Shown here: one piece after another, positions 35,026-43,932 of the stretch | How positions within the stretch are numbered: position 1 is the stretch's first letter | Layout: each line of letters begins with the position of its first letter | From: Flavivirga aquatica | GTDB lineage: Bacteria > Bacteroidota > Bacteroidia > Flavobacteriales > Flavobacteriaceae | Direction: 5' to 3' | DNA length: 64,000 bases | Assembly: GCF_001747085.1 (NCBI RefSeq) | Contig: NZ_MDJD01000043.1 | Location: 124,001-188,000 of the forward strand | The notes under the pieces: generated by a model | What the model saw: the letters and a program-made list of their open reading frames with translations, nothing else | What the model was told of the DNA's origin: nothing | The model's database searches: none | Position numbers and translations under genes: made by a program

Positions 35026-35931
35026 CTATTTACGCTTTCTAGAGAATATAGGATACATTTCTTGGGTTATAAAATCTTCAGGAAAAGTTTCATCATCTGT
35101 AAACCCTAATTCAATGTCTTTTCCACTATTTGGGATATAGTCAGTTTTAAAAATGTAATCCCAAATGCTAAGTGTTAGTCCATAATTAACACCAAACCTA
35201 ACATGTTTTGGCAATTGTTTTGCATGATGCCAAATATGCATTTTAGGATTGTTAAAGATGTATTTAAAAATACCATAATCCCACCCTAAGTTTGCATGGT
35301 TTAAATGGCCAATAATAATTGCGAAAAAATAAACAATAGAGACGTCCTTTGCGTTGTAATTTCCAATGATTGAGATAGGAATGTAAAGTAAAGATTTGTA
35401 AACAACAGGTTCCATCCAATGGTAGCGTAAATGCGCAGCAAACCCCATTTCTTTTACAGAGTGATGTATTTTGTGGAAATTCCATAGAAAGGGTATACGG
35501 TGTAGTAATCTATGCGTATTCCATTGCACAAAATCTGAAACTAAAAAAAATATTAATAAACCTAGCCATTTTGGTAAATCATCAACATCAAAAAGCTGGA
35601 AGCTATAAATAGATAAGCCAATACTAGTTAATAGGTCATTAAAAATTTGGGCAACAGTATTTGATAAAGCAATTAAAATAATAAGATTTAGTAGAAAGAA
35701 ATTAAAGAACATATAGAAAATGTCTAACCAAAAATCTTTTCTAAAAATAGATTGTTTTTTTCGCCAAGGAAATACTATTTCAAGCGCCCATACTAATAAA
35801 GAAATAACAATTAAACCATAAAAATAGTTATCCCATTGATTTTGAAAAAAGAGCTCTTGTTTGAGGTAATTCCAGTAACCCGAATAGGAATTTTTTATAA
35901 GATTTATATAGTTGTTCATGCTTATATTCAT
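35026..35931 (-). CDS. Sterol desaturase / fatty acid hydroxylase family membrane protein
   Basis: 301 aa, four or more membrane helices. The di-iron histidine motifs of the FA_hydroxylase family are present: HRLLH, FHKIHHS, and the late HIWHHAKQ, with a further HLNH. These integral enzymes hydroxylate or desaturate lipids with oxygen. The substrate cannot be told. Divergent from it is an Mpo1-like gene (36033), a family that acts on 2-hydroxy fatty acids in yeast, so a 2-hydroxy-lipid pathway is possible (inference). Confidence 0.88.
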   Translation of the reverse strand: MNISMNNYINLIKNSYSGYWNYLKQELFFQNQWDNYFYGLIVISLLVWALEIVFPWRKKQSIFRKDFWLDIFYMFFNFFLLNLIILIALSNTVAQIFNDLLTSIGLSIYSFQLFDVDDLPKWLGLLIFFLVSDFVQWNTHRLLHRIPFLWNFHKIHHSVKEMGFAAHLRYHWMEPVVYKSLLYIPISIIGNYNAKDVSIVYFFAIIIGHLNHANLGWDYGIFKYIFNNPKMHIWHHAKQLPKHVRFGVNYGLTLSIWDYIFKTDYIPNSGKDIELGFTDDETFPEDFITQEMYPIFSRKRK

Positions 35932-36032
35932 TAAGGCAGAATAGTAAAAATACTATATTTTAATGGTACATTTAGGTTAATATGTTATTTCATAATAAAA
36001 TTTGATTACTTGTTGCAATATTAATTTAAAAG

Positions 36033-36527
36033 ATGAAAACAATGCGAAAAATAGAAATTTTACTAAGTGAATATGGAGAAAGTCATCAAACACCATTTAA
36101 TAAAAAAGTTCATTATTTTTGTGTGCCAGCTATTTTTTTTAGTCTTATAGGTTTGCTAGCTTGTATTCCACTAAGCGGATTACTTAATGGTATAATGCCT
36201 GTTTGGATTACCTCTTATATGCATATTGGATCATTGGCAATTGTTTTGGGACTTATGTATTATTTGCGTTTATCTTTTGTACTTTTTATGGGAATGTTAG
36301 TGTTTTCTTTATTAGCACTTGTAGGAATTAATAAAATTGCAAGTCTAGATCTCGCACCGCTTTGGGCTATTATGCTTGTTATTTTTGCTGTAGCTTGGAT
36401 AATGCAATTTATTGGGCATAATCATGAAGGGAAAAAACCATCATTTTTAAAAGATGTACAATTTTTAATGATTGGTCCTGCATGGACTATGAGTCATCTT
36501 TTTAAAAGCCTTAAAATTAAATTTTAA
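36033..36527 (+). CDS. Mpo1-like (DUF962) membrane protein
   Basis: 164 aa, four membrane helices. The family signature YGESHQTPFNKKVHYFCVPA at the start and QFIGHNHEGKKPSFLKD near the end are present, with the histidines of the Mpo1 dioxygenase fold (His in KKVHYF and HNH). In yeast Mpo1 cleaves 2-hydroxy fatty acids by iron-dependent alpha-oxidation; bacterial members are uncharacterised. It sits between arsM and the hydroxylase gene on the opposite strand. Confidence 0.85.
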   Translation: MKTMRKIEILLSEYGESHQTPFNKKVHYFCVPAIFFSLIGLLACIPLSGLLNGIMPVWITSYMHIGSLAIVLGLMYYLRLSFVLFMGMLVFSLLALVGINKIASLDLAPLWAIMLVIFAVAWIMQFIGHNHEGKKPSFLKDVQFLMIGPAWTMSHLFKSLKIKF

Positions 36528-36534
36528 AATAAAA

Positions 36535-36558
36535 AAGAGTGCTAGAAAAAGCACTCTT
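36535..36558 (-). terminator. Intrinsic terminator after arsM
   Basis: Nine-base stem AAGAGTGCT (36535-36543) with AGCACTCTT (36550-36558). On the minus strand a T-rich tail follows, so it ends the arsM side; it also serves the convergent Mpo1-like gene. Confidence 0.7.
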
Positions 36559-36587
36559 GGTATAATTAATTGTTAAGCATTTTTTAT

Positions 36588-37556
36588 TTAGCAACATCCG
36601 CCACCGTCATAATGATAAGTAGATTTACTAATGTAAATATCATCTCTATTTAGGTCTGCTATAGCTCCTGCTGTTTTATCACAAATAGCTAAAGGTTGAT
36701 TTTTTAATAAAATATGTCCTTTTTTATCATCAAAGTAATCTTCATCACCGTAATAAATAGCAGCTTTACCAGTAAAAATACAAGGACCGTCTTCAGGCAT
36801 TGGGTCTTTAATAGCAGCAACTTCGATAGATTCTATATAAATTAACTCATCAGTTGGGTAATTTTTAGGGTCTAAAACTCTATAAGGCTTACGAGCACGA
36901 ATTTCAATAGTTCCAAAACCAGCATCAGTTAATGCTTTTACATATTCAGCTATTGGCAAGCTTCCACTTAAGCATAATGCGCGCAACCTATCATCATTAC
37001 GTAACTCATCATTCATGGGTTGTTCGCATGTAGGATCACTCATAACTAAACGACCGTGTGGTTTTAAAACACGATGCATTTCTTCTATAGCTTTCTTTAA
37101 ATCTTCAGCCTTAAAAATGTTGAATAAACAGTTTTGTGCAGCAACATCTATGCTATTATCTTCAACAGGAAGATTCATAGCATCCCCTTTTTTAAGATCT
37201 ACAAACTCACTTTTAAACCAGTCGTTTTGCGCTTCTGCTTCTAGAAAGTTTTTTCTAGAGGCTTCTAGCATTTCATCAACAACATCAACACCAACTATAC
37301 CACCTTTTTGACGATTAAAATATGAGAATTGTAATAACTCCATACCACCACCAACGCCTACATATAGCATTTTTGGGTTATTAGTTAAATCACGAGCGTG
37401 TACAGTACTACCACATCCGTAATTCATCTCTTGCATTATTTTAGGGATTTTTAATCCTGGTAATTCCCAAATTGGGTTTGTCGTACAGCATAAACCAACA
37501 TCTGGTGTAAGTGCAGCTTCTTTATACACATCATGTGTAGCATCTAAATAACTCAT
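36588..37556 (-). CDS. arsM: Arsenosugar-type arsenite methyltransferase
   Basis: 322 aa. It methylates arsenite to methyl- and dimethylarsenicals with SAM. Seen: SAM motif I LYVGVGGGMELLQF (about 64-77), VGVDVVDEML, and the post-I QNCLFNIFKA with Cys143. Cysteines at 23, 24, 48, 177, 195, 259 and 292 provide thiol ligands for As(III), and the protein ends GGGCC. This longer form with LCCTTNP at the start is the one found with ArsS. It is the last gene of the minus-strand cluster. No arsR, arsenate reductase or efflux pump is seen in the window. Confidence 0.92.
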   Translation of the reverse strand: MSYLDATHDVYKEAALTPDVGLCCTTNPIWELPGLKIPKIMQEMNYGCGSTVHARDLTNNPKMLYVGVGGGMELLQFSYFNRQKGGIVGVDVVDEMLEASRKNFLEAEAQNDWFKSEFVDLKKGDAMNLPVEDNSIDVAAQNCLFNIFKAEDLKKAIEEMHRVLKPHGRLVMSDPTCEQPMNDELRNDDRLRALCLSGSLPIAEYVKALTDAGFGTIEIRARKPYRVLDPKNYPTDELIYIESIEVAAIKDPMPEDGPCIFTGKAAIYYGDEDYFDDKKGHILLKNQPLAICDKTAGAIADLNRDDIYISKSTYHYDGGGCC

Positions 37557-37627
37557 CTTTTTATTAGTATTCAGCTTTATATACAGTTTATAATTATATT
37601 CAGTTGTAAAATAGAGAGTACTGTATT

Positions 37628-38440
37628 TTATACTGTTTTAATTAATTCTTTAAAGAGTGTTATCATGTTAGGCTCTGCTTTAGATGCCATAGCAATAATT
37701 TCACTTATATCAACAGGTTTTAAATTGTCTGGATCACACTCATCTGTTAAAACAGATACTGCTGCTGCCTTTAATTTTAAATGGTTTGCTACTATTATTT
37801 CTGGAACAGTACTCATGCCTACAGCATCTGCTCCAATTATTTTAAGCATTCTATATTCTGCTCTGGTTTCTAATTGCGGACCAAAAACACTAGCGTAAAC
37901 ACCTTTGTGTAATGTTATATTATTAGCCTTAGCAATGCTTTTAAATTTAGAATTAATTTCTGCATTATAAGGTGCACTCATATCTGTAAAACGCTCTCCT
38001 AATTTTTCAACATCTTTAAAAGCTAAAGGGGAATTTCCTTGAAGGTTTATATGATCATCAATAAGCATTAATTCACCTTTTTTAAAGTTGAGGTTAATAG
38101 CTCCCGAAGCATTAGAAACTAGTAAGGTTTTAATACCTAATTTTTCCATAATACGAACAGGATAGGTGACGTCTTGGAGTGTATAGCCTTCATAAAGATG
38201 AAAACGCCCTTGCATGACGATAACTTTTCGTCCTTCTAGAATACCATAAATAAGTTTGCCTTTATGAAATTCGACTGTAGCTGTTGGGAAATTAGGAATA
38301 TGGTTGTAACTAACTTCTTTTAAAACCTCTATTTCGTTTATAAATTGACCTAAGCCTGTACCTAAAATAATTCCTATTTCAGGGGTATCAAAACCTTTGT
38401 TTTTTAAAAAATCGGTAGTTTCGTTTATAAATTTTAGCAT
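37628..38440 (-). CDS. Purine nucleoside phosphorylase
   Basis: 270 aa, the trimeric low-mass PNP family. Seen: IGIILGTGLGQF (phosphate loop), MQGRFHLYEGYTLQDVTYPV, VSNASGAIN and EYRMLKIIGADAVGMSTVPE with the purine-site residues, closing VSVLTDECDP. It splits purine nucleosides with phosphate to a free base and a ribose 1-phosphate. Beside arsM and arsS the likely job is to remove adenine from the arsenic-bearing deoxyadenosine product, which would yield a 5-arsino-ribose 1-phosphate for the glycosyltransferases (inference from pathway logic). Confidence 0.9.
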   Translation of the reverse strand: MLKFINETTDFLKNKGFDTPEIGIILGTGLGQFINEIEVLKEVSYNHIPNFPTATVEFHKGKLIYGILEGRKVIVMQGRFHLYEGYTLQDVTYPVRIMEKLGIKTLLVSNASGAINLNFKKGELMLIDDHINLQGNSPLAFKDVEKLGERFTDMSAPYNAEINSKFKSIAKANNITLHKGVYASVFGPQLETRAEYRMLKIIGADAVGMSTVPEIIVANHLKLKAAAVSVLTDECDPDNLKPVDISEIIAMASKAEPNMITLFKELIKTV

Positions 38441-38456
38441 ATAATTTTTTACGTTA

Positions 38457-39200
38457 TTAGCGTTTAATCAATTTTTTAATGATACTTTGATTTGCGCTTT
38501 TAATTTCCACTAAATATACACCAGAATTTAAATTAGATAAAGAAAATGATTGTTTTTTTAATGATGTTTTTTCTACAGATTTAACCTGATTTCCTAGTAT
38601 GTTGTATATATTTATAGATAAGGGTGCTTGCGTATCGTTACGTACTTCAAACGCATCAATTGTTGGGTTAGGGTATAGGGTAATATTTTCGCTAAGGGTA
38701 TTGCTCTCTATATTTAAAAGAGTACAGTTTGAAGGATTAAATGGTGTAAATTTCCCAAAATCCCAAAATTGATTAAATTGTAAACAATAAAATAAAATAC
38801 GATCGTAGTCTTCAATTTTATCTCCTCCAGAAATATTAACAGTAAAAGACTTTGCGCCATTTTGAGGTATAACTGGTACACATCTGGTGCAACCTACTAA
38901 ACCAAATTCTATATGTTCTAAAGTTGAAATTTGAGCAGATCTCAAGTCGGCATCAGACATTCCTTTAGATTTTACTAAATACGCTCTAATATCTGGGCCA
39001 GAAGCTGTTTTAAAGTTTGCGCCTAAATTTAAGCGAATGGTATTGTTGTTTTCTAAAGTAATATCTACATCTCCAGTAATATTATAAGAAGAAATATTTT
39101 GATTGTTACCAAAACTGTTAGCAGGAACGGTACATTGTGAAAATCCGTATTGGATTAAAAGTAAAAAATTTAAGAATAGTAATGCTTTTTTCATTTTCAT
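38457..39200 (-). CDS. DM13-domain secreted protein with T9SS sorting domain
   Basis: 247 aa from 39200 (a start 2 codons later is equally good); the longer open frame up to 39260 would run into the neighbouring glycosyltransferase gene. Signal peptide ends at YGFSQC. The DM13 core is clear: ISSYNITGDVDITLENNNTI, LNLGANFKTASGPDIRAYLV and DYDRILFYCLQFNQFWDFG, the Cys being the conserved one of DM13. C-terminal residues about 170-247 are a T9SS type A sorting domain (LYPNPTIDAFEV, GVYLVEIKS). It is exported to the cell surface. DM13 is proposed as a redox domain; its role here is unknown. Confidence 0.88.
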   Translation of the reverse strand: MKMKKALLFLNFLLLIQYGFSQCTVPANSFGNNQNISSYNITGDVDITLENNNTIRLNLGANFKTASGPDIRAYLVKSKGMSDADLRSAQISTLEHIEFGLVGCTRCVPVIPQNGAKSFTVNISGGDKIEDYDRILFYCLQFNQFWDFGKFTPFNPSNCTLLNIESNTLSENITLYPNPTIDAFEVRNDTQAPLSINIYNILGNQVKSVEKTSLKKQSFSLSNLNSGVYLVEIKSANQSIIKKLIKR

Positions 39201-39208
39201 AGTAGTTT

Positions 39209-39814
39209 TTAGGTTAAAAAATTTTTGACAAAAAAGGGAATGTCTTTTATATCTTCCCAAGTATCTATGTCGTTTTTTTTATCTAAAAATTTCACTGAAG
39301 TTGTATTTAAATCTGTTAAAGTTTTTTCTAATACAGAAGAAGTGCCCCAAGCTTTGTTTTTAAAAGCTTCTGGATGTAATACATTCATGCCTAGTAAATA
39401 ATAACCACCATCTTCGGCAGGGCCAATGACTACATCATGAGATTCTAGTTGTTTATATGCTTCTTCAATGGTTTGCGCATTTAAATCATATAAGTCGCTG
39501 CCAATAATTACTACCTTATTATAATTTGCATTTAATAATTCTGTAAATGCATGTTGCATGCGTTCTCCTAAATCTTCGCCTTTTTGAAGTTTTTTGTTGA
39601 AGAATTTAGTATCCCATATATCATTATCGATAATGTTTTCAGAATAGAATACAAATCTATTAGTGTCTACTGCTTTAGAAATATCTGCGGTATGTTGTAA
39701 AAGAAATTTATATATATCTAATGCAGTTTGATCTCCAACGGTTTTTGCTAAACGTGTTTTACACTTACCTAGTTCAGGGTTTCTTGTAAATACAATTAAT
39801 GCATTTTCACTCAT
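39209..39814 (-). CDS. TIGR04282 family (arsenosugar-associated) nucleotidyl/glycosyltransferase
   Basis: 201 aa. DUF2064 / GT-A-like fold with IVFTRNPELGKCKTRLAK at the start, GEDLGERMQHAF, VVIIGSDLYDL with the metal-binding Asp, and VIGPAEDGGYYLLGM. The family occurs with arsM and arsS in many phyla and is named for arsenosugar biosynthesis, with its exact reaction unproved. It overlaps the rhodanese gene by 8 bases. A second, diverged member lies at 47185-47871. Confidence 0.88.
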   Translation of the reverse strand: MSENALIVFTRNPELGKCKTRLAKTVGDQTALDIYKFLLQHTADISKAVDTNRFVFYSENIIDNDIWDTKFFNKKLQKGEDLGERMQHAFTELLNANYNKVVIIGSDLYDLNAQTIEEAYKQLESHDVVIGPAEDGGYYLLGMNVLHPEAFKNKAWGTSSVLEKTLTDLNTTSVKFLDKKNDIDTWEDIKDIPFFVKNFLT

Positions 39815-40319
39815 TTATATTGTTTTTGGGATATACTTTTTTACCGGCTTTTAGCCATTTGCTCCATTCGTACGAAAAGGTATGAATACTGTCTGTTGCT
39901 TTTTCTTTTTCATTGTAAACAGAAAAGCCATTATTTTTCCATTCAAAAATACCACCATACAAGTTTTTAACATTTGTATATCCAGCTTTTTTAAGTTTGT
40001 GTGAAATCGTTTCCGACCTAATCCCTAGAGAACAATAGACAACAATTAAAGTATCTTTTTTTTGAATTTGTTTCTTAATGTTTTTCACTTTAAAATGATC
40101 GTATCCTACAAAAACAGCATCTTTAAGGTGACTTACTTTATACTCATTAGCTTCTCTAGCATCTAAAAGTATTGCCTTAATTTTTGGTGTTGCTAATTCT
40201 TGAGCAGTGATATAAGGTATTTTGTTGTTATTGTATTTATTTAATAAATCATCTAAAGTTTCTTGAGCTTGAAGCTGAGTAAATAATAGGACTGATGTAA
40301 AAAATAATAATAATTTCAT
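39807..40319 (-). CDS. Exported rhodanese-domain protein
   Basis: 170 aa from 40319 (MKLLLFFTSVLLFTQLQAQ, a signal peptide); the upstream in-frame start lies inside the metallophosphoesterase gene. The rhodanese fold follows: ITAQELATPKIKAILLDARE, VSHLKDAVFVGYDHF and the active loop IVVYCSLGIRSETISH with its catalytic Cys. Rhodaneses transfer sulphur or oxygen-group persulphides. In this cluster it could serve thiolation of arsenic or a thiol/thioarsenic step, which is speculation. Confidence 0.88.
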   Translation of the reverse strand: MKLLLFFTSVLLFTQLQAQETLDDLLNKYNNNKIPYITAQELATPKIKAILLDAREANEYKVSHLKDAVFVGYDHFKVKNIKKQIQKKDTLIVVYCSLGIRSETISHKLKKAGYTNVKNLYGGIFEWKNNGFSVYNEKEKATDSIHTFSYEWSKWLKAGKKVYPKNNINE

Positions 40320-40323
40320 AATG

Positions 40324-41151
40324 TTATAGTTGAATTCCAAATCCTTGTAAACCACTTTCTATTGCTGGTAGAATTTCGGTGTTATCCCAAATACCAGTAA
40401 CAATAGTTCTTGCATATTCTTTGGGAAGGATGTCATTTTGCATAAGCTTGTTGGTCAATTTATAGTTATACTTTAAGGAGTGATGTTTAAAGTTAAATGT
40501 TTCATTTTTGTCATTTAAAATAGTATACCAAACATTTGGGTTACCATCATTAGCAGGCATGCCAATAACTCCAGGGTTAATCCACAGTTTGTTTTCTTTT
40601 TCATGATAAAAAGGGAGGCCACAATGTCCGCCTATAATAACATCACTTTTTGTAACATCAAAATTAGATTTTTTAGTGTTCCATGGCGTCGATTTAAAAA
40701 TAAATTCGGAAGTATTAAAGTATGAACCATGTACAATGGTTACTTTTTTTCCAGCATAATTAAATTCTATATGGTCTGGTAAAGGTTTTAAAAACTCTAA
40801 AGAGCTTTTAGAAAGTTTACTTTGCGCATAAGGATACCATTGTTGAGAAAACCCATCGCACCTTGAGCCTTTTTTAAAATCGCAACCACAATCTTCGGCT
40901 TCATTACTTAATTGTATTTCTACATTACCAGCAATGCTTTTTGCATGCCAAAGTTTAAAGAGTTGTACGGTTTCTTCGGGTTGCGAGCAATAACCAACAA
41001 TGTCTCCTGTACAAATACAGTTTTCGGGTAATATGTTTTCCGATTCTGCAACACGCTTTAAAGCTTCTAAAGCTTGCAGGTTACTGTAAACGCCTCCAAA
41101 AAGTAATACCTTTCCAGATAATTTTCCTAGATGTTCTATTTTTTTATCCAT
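40324..41151 (-). CDS. Metallophosphoesterase-fold protein with altered metal site and Cys-rich insertion
   Basis: 275 aa. The calcineurin-like order is kept: residues 18-24 FGGVYSN replace the usual DxHGN, then CTGDIVGYC (47-55), GNVE (75-78) in place of GNHE, HGS (141-143) and GGHCGLP (174-180). The first Asp and two His are thus missing, so the metal site must be changed or lost. A segment DCGCDFKKGSRCDGFSQQWY (87-106) adds three cysteines. I recall a proteobacterial family with the same alterations beside arsenosugar genes. Its role may be binding rather than hydrolysis. Confidence 0.85.
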   Translation of the reverse strand: MDKKIEHLGKLSGKVLLFGGVYSNLQALEALKRVAESENILPENCICTGDIVGYCSQPEETVQLFKLWHAKSIAGNVEIQLSNEAEDCGCDFKKGSRCDGFSQQWYPYAQSKLSKSSLEFLKPLPDHIEFNYAGKKVTIVHGSYFNTSEFIFKSTPWNTKKSNFDVTKSDVIIGGHCGLPFYHEKENKLWINPGVIGMPANDGNPNVWYTILNDKNETFNFKHHSLKYNYKLTNKLMQNDILPKEYARTIVTGIWDNTEILPAIESGLQGFGIQL

Positions 41152-42482
41152 TTTGATAATTTAATAGGTAATAAATATATTATGATACAACTTAACACGC
41201 CCCAAACATTAACCCAAAGTAAGCTGGCGTATTTTCCTTGTGTAAATATGAATGATTTTGGAAATACTCCAAACACTAAAGTAAATCCAAAAAGTAGTCC
41301 GCAAATAACACTTAAATAGAAACTAATTTTGGGAACCTTTATATTCCAAAATAAAAAGGCTGGTGTTAACCCAATAACCATAGTTCCAGAAATTGTTGTT
41401 GCAGATAAAATTTCAGCATTAAAAAAAATGGGCAGTGTTCCTAGAATAGCAACAGTAGCCATTGATGCTCTACCAAAGGTTAGCGTGTTACCTAAATTTA
41501 AATCTATAGCTAATAATTTTGAAAATGATGAAAACGTAGAATCTAAAGTAGATGCAGCAGAGGTAATCATAATAAAATTAATAATTAAAAGAATAACAAC
41601 ACCAAAGGCTTTACCAACTTCTACAGCTGCTTGACCTTGCATGCCTTGTATTTTAGCAAATACTCCAACAAGGCTAAATAAAACAATGCATAAACCGCCA
41701 AAAACACTTGCAAAAAGAAAGCTTTTTAAAGTGGTTTTTGGAGTACTTATAAAAGCTCTATCTGTTAATACAGGATCATGAAATGGATAGCTAAACGATT
41801 GAATAATGGCTGCAAAAAATAAATTTAGACCTAACTCGAAGCTCCAAGTTCCTGAGGTAACAATGTTTTTAGCTGTGAAATTTTCAACAGAAAAAATGTT
41901 CCATAAAATAACGATTAATAGCACTGAAAATAGTCCCATTTGGATAACATCTGTAAATATAGAACTACTTAAACCGCCTTTTATAGCATAAGCTAAAGTT
42001 AGAAGTGTAAATACAATTATAGACCAGTAGTAAGGAGAACTGCCTTGTGCTCCAAAATAACTACCAATAACCATAGTGTTACTCCATATTTCATTAAATA
42101 ACCTTATGGCTATTAATATTGAAAACAATGCCATGGCGCCTTTGCCAAATTTTGTGGTTAAAAATTGGTGTATACTTTTAAAATTACCTTTGGTACGTAA
42201 TTGATAAAGTAATACACCAGCAACTGCAAACGATAAGTAATAACCTGCATAGGCAACTCCACCAACAATACCAAAACTTAAGCCTAGATTAGCTGCATTG
42301 GTGATGCTTTTTGCAAAAATCCATGAAATAATTAAACTACCTGTTAACACAAAAGTATTAGGTGGCTTTAGTTTTTTTGTAGCTCTAAAAAATTGATTTT
42401 TAGATTTTGCTAAAGGAGACATTAAAAACAATATCAAACTCGATACGATAATTAATAGCCATTGCCAGTTAATTGTTTCCAT
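41136..42482 (-). CDS. Sodium:solute symporter (SSS family)
   Basis: 448 aa, about 12 to 13 membrane helices of the SSS fold, with GGVAYAGYYLSFAVAGVL and a late STLDSTFSSFSK helix (the Na2-site-like Ser/Thr block). It couples solute uptake to sodium entry in the cytoplasmic membrane. It lies between susD and the metallophosphoesterase gene (16-base overlap at one side), so it probably continues the import path of the SusC/SusD pair. Substrate unknown; a pathway-linked sugar, nucleoside or arsenical are options. Confidence 0.85.
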   Translation of the reverse strand: METINWQWLLIIVSSLILFLMSPLAKSKNQFFRATKKLKPPNTFVLTGSLIISWIFAKSITNAANLGLSFGIVGGVAYAGYYLSFAVAGVLLYQLRTKGNFKSIHQFLTTKFGKGAMALFSILIAIRLFNEIWSNTMVIGSYFGAQGSSPYYWSIIVFTLLTLAYAIKGGLSSSIFTDVIQMGLFSVLLIVILWNIFSVENFTAKNIVTSGTWSFELGLNLFFAAIIQSFSYPFHDPVLTDRAFISTPKTTLKSFLFASVFGGLCIVLFSLVGVFAKIQGMQGQAAVEVGKAFGVVILLIINFIMITSAASTLDSTFSSFSKLLAIDLNLGNTLTFGRASMATVAILGTLPIFFNAEILSATTISGTMVIGLTPAFLFWNIKVPKISFYLSVICGLLFGFTLVFGVFPKSFIFTQGKYASLLWVNVWGVLSCIIIYLLPIKLSKWIKK

Positions 42483-42488
42483 AATTAA

Positions 42489-43922
42489 TTATTCATTCCA
42501 CCAAACAGGAACGTTAATACTGTTATTATCTGTTGTAGCTGCTGCCTTAGCATAATTTTCGGCATTTAAAGCTTCCTCTTCTGCTGGATAAGGCATTCTT
42601 GTTGGAATTAAGTTGTTATTTAAACTTGCAGAAATGGTTTTTAATTCTGGAAAGCCAGTTCTTCTATATTCCACCCAACTTTCGTAACCATTAATAAGGT
42701 TAGCAATCCATTTTTGTGTAATAATTTGCTGTAAAGGTGTTGTTCCTGTAGCATTGTAATTGGCATTTCCAGAAAGGTAATTTGCTGGTAATTCAGTATT
42801 CCAATATTCAAAAGCTAATAGTACTCCAGTTTCATATAATGTTTGAGCATCTGCTGTAATAAAATTTTTGGCGGCAGCTTCTGCTAATGCAAAGTGAACT
42901 TCCCATGCTGTAATAAAATTAGCGTCTAAAGTAGAGGTGTCTTCTCTAAATGCTGTGCCAGCTAATGAATAATCGGCTAAAGTAATAGATGTTGAGGTTG
43001 CATCTATACCGTTTAATAATCCATTAAATTCTCCAGAAGCTGCATTTGGTGCAGGTTTAAATAGTGTGTTAATTCTTGTATCGTTTAAACCAGTTAAAAT
43101 GTTTTCCATGGTTTTAGATAGAACAAAATTATTAAAATCGCCTACACGTAATTGTGCTAATCTAAAACTATTTGGGTCTGAATTTGTAAAGTTGAAAATA
43201 GCATTTTGAGCATTGGTTTTTATATAATTATCGTTATTGAAAATAGATTGTAATTCTGCCGAAACATCTATTTTATTTGAAATTCTTAAAAGATGTTTAA
43301 TTTTTAAGGCATTTGCAAATTGAATCCATGATTGTAAATCACCATTAAATAAAATATCGCCTTGTAATGAAATGGCATCGGTATAATTTTCTATAGCAAT
43401 AATGCCTTTGTTTAAATTATCTAGAATGCCTCCTTCATTCATATAAATACTTTCTTGCGTGTCATATTTAGGAGTTACTGTTCCGTTAAAAGCTTCAAAA
43501 TATGGAACGTCTCCAAATAAATCTGTTAAACCAGCAGCTATATAAGCTTTTAATATTAGAGCAGGACCTTCATAAACTTTAAAGGCATCTATTGTTCTAG
43601 ATTGATTTAAAATAATTTCATTGTCACGTAAATTGGTGTAGAATATAGACCAAGGGTTTCCGCCTAATTGTGGAGATTTAAGTGCATGACGGTCAAATAA
43701 GTTGAAATCTAAAGCAGTTCTGTGTTGTGCTAATAAATCGCCAGCAACAAAACCTTCGTAACTCATTTCTTCGCCATAGTTGTAAATAACTTGAGTAAGT
43801 AATAAACTAGGTTGTACCGAAACGGGCGCATTGGGATTTGTATTAATGGCTTCAAAGTCTTTTGTACAACTAGTAGTTGCTAGAAGGCTTAAAATTGTGA
43901 ATATATATATAATGTTTTTCAT
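42489..43922 (-). CDS. SusD/RagB-like outer-membrane lipoprotein
   Basis: 477 aa; lipobox ATTSCT (about residue 19), then KDFEAINTNPNAP, the start of the SusD-like_2 family, and the late NLINGYESWVEYRRTGFPEL with ARTMPYPAEEEALN-type closing (here PTRMPYPAEEEALN). It caps the SusC barrel at 43933 and binds the substrate outside the cell. No glycan enzymes are nearby, so this pair may take up something other than polysaccharide. Confidence 0.93.
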   Translation of the reverse strand: MKNIIYIFTILSLLATTSCTKDFEAINTNPNAPVSVQPSLLLTQVIYNYGEEMSYEGFVAGDLLAQHRTALDFNLFDRHALKSPQLGGNPWSIFYTNLRDNEIILNQSRTIDAFKVYEGPALILKAYIAAGLTDLFGDVPYFEAFNGTVTPKYDTQESIYMNEGGILDNLNKGIIAIENYTDAISLQGDILFNGDLQSWIQFANALKIKHLLRISNKIDVSAELQSIFNNDNYIKTNAQNAIFNFTNSDPNSFRLAQLRVGDFNNFVLSKTMENILTGLNDTRINTLFKPAPNAASGEFNGLLNGIDATSTSITLADYSLAGTAFREDTSTLDANFITAWEVHFALAEAAAKNFITADAQTLYETGVLLAFEYWNTELPANYLSGNANYNATGTTPLQQIITQKWIANLINGYESWVEYRRTGFPELKTISASLNNNLIPTRMPYPAEEEALNAENYAKAAATTDNNSINVPVWWNE

Positions 43923-43932
43923 GTTTTTTCTT

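Noticed and set aside
37581-37626. ATACAGT...ACTGTAT inverted repeat between PNP and arsM
   Set aside because: Only 7-base arms with a 32-base spacer in A+T-rich DNA; not above chance.
39201-39260. Upstream start of the DM13-T9SS protein
   Set aside because: Would overlap the glycosyltransferase gene and mask the signal peptide.
40320-40355. Upstream start of the rhodanese
   Set aside because: Overlaps the metallophosphoesterase gene and precedes the signal peptide.
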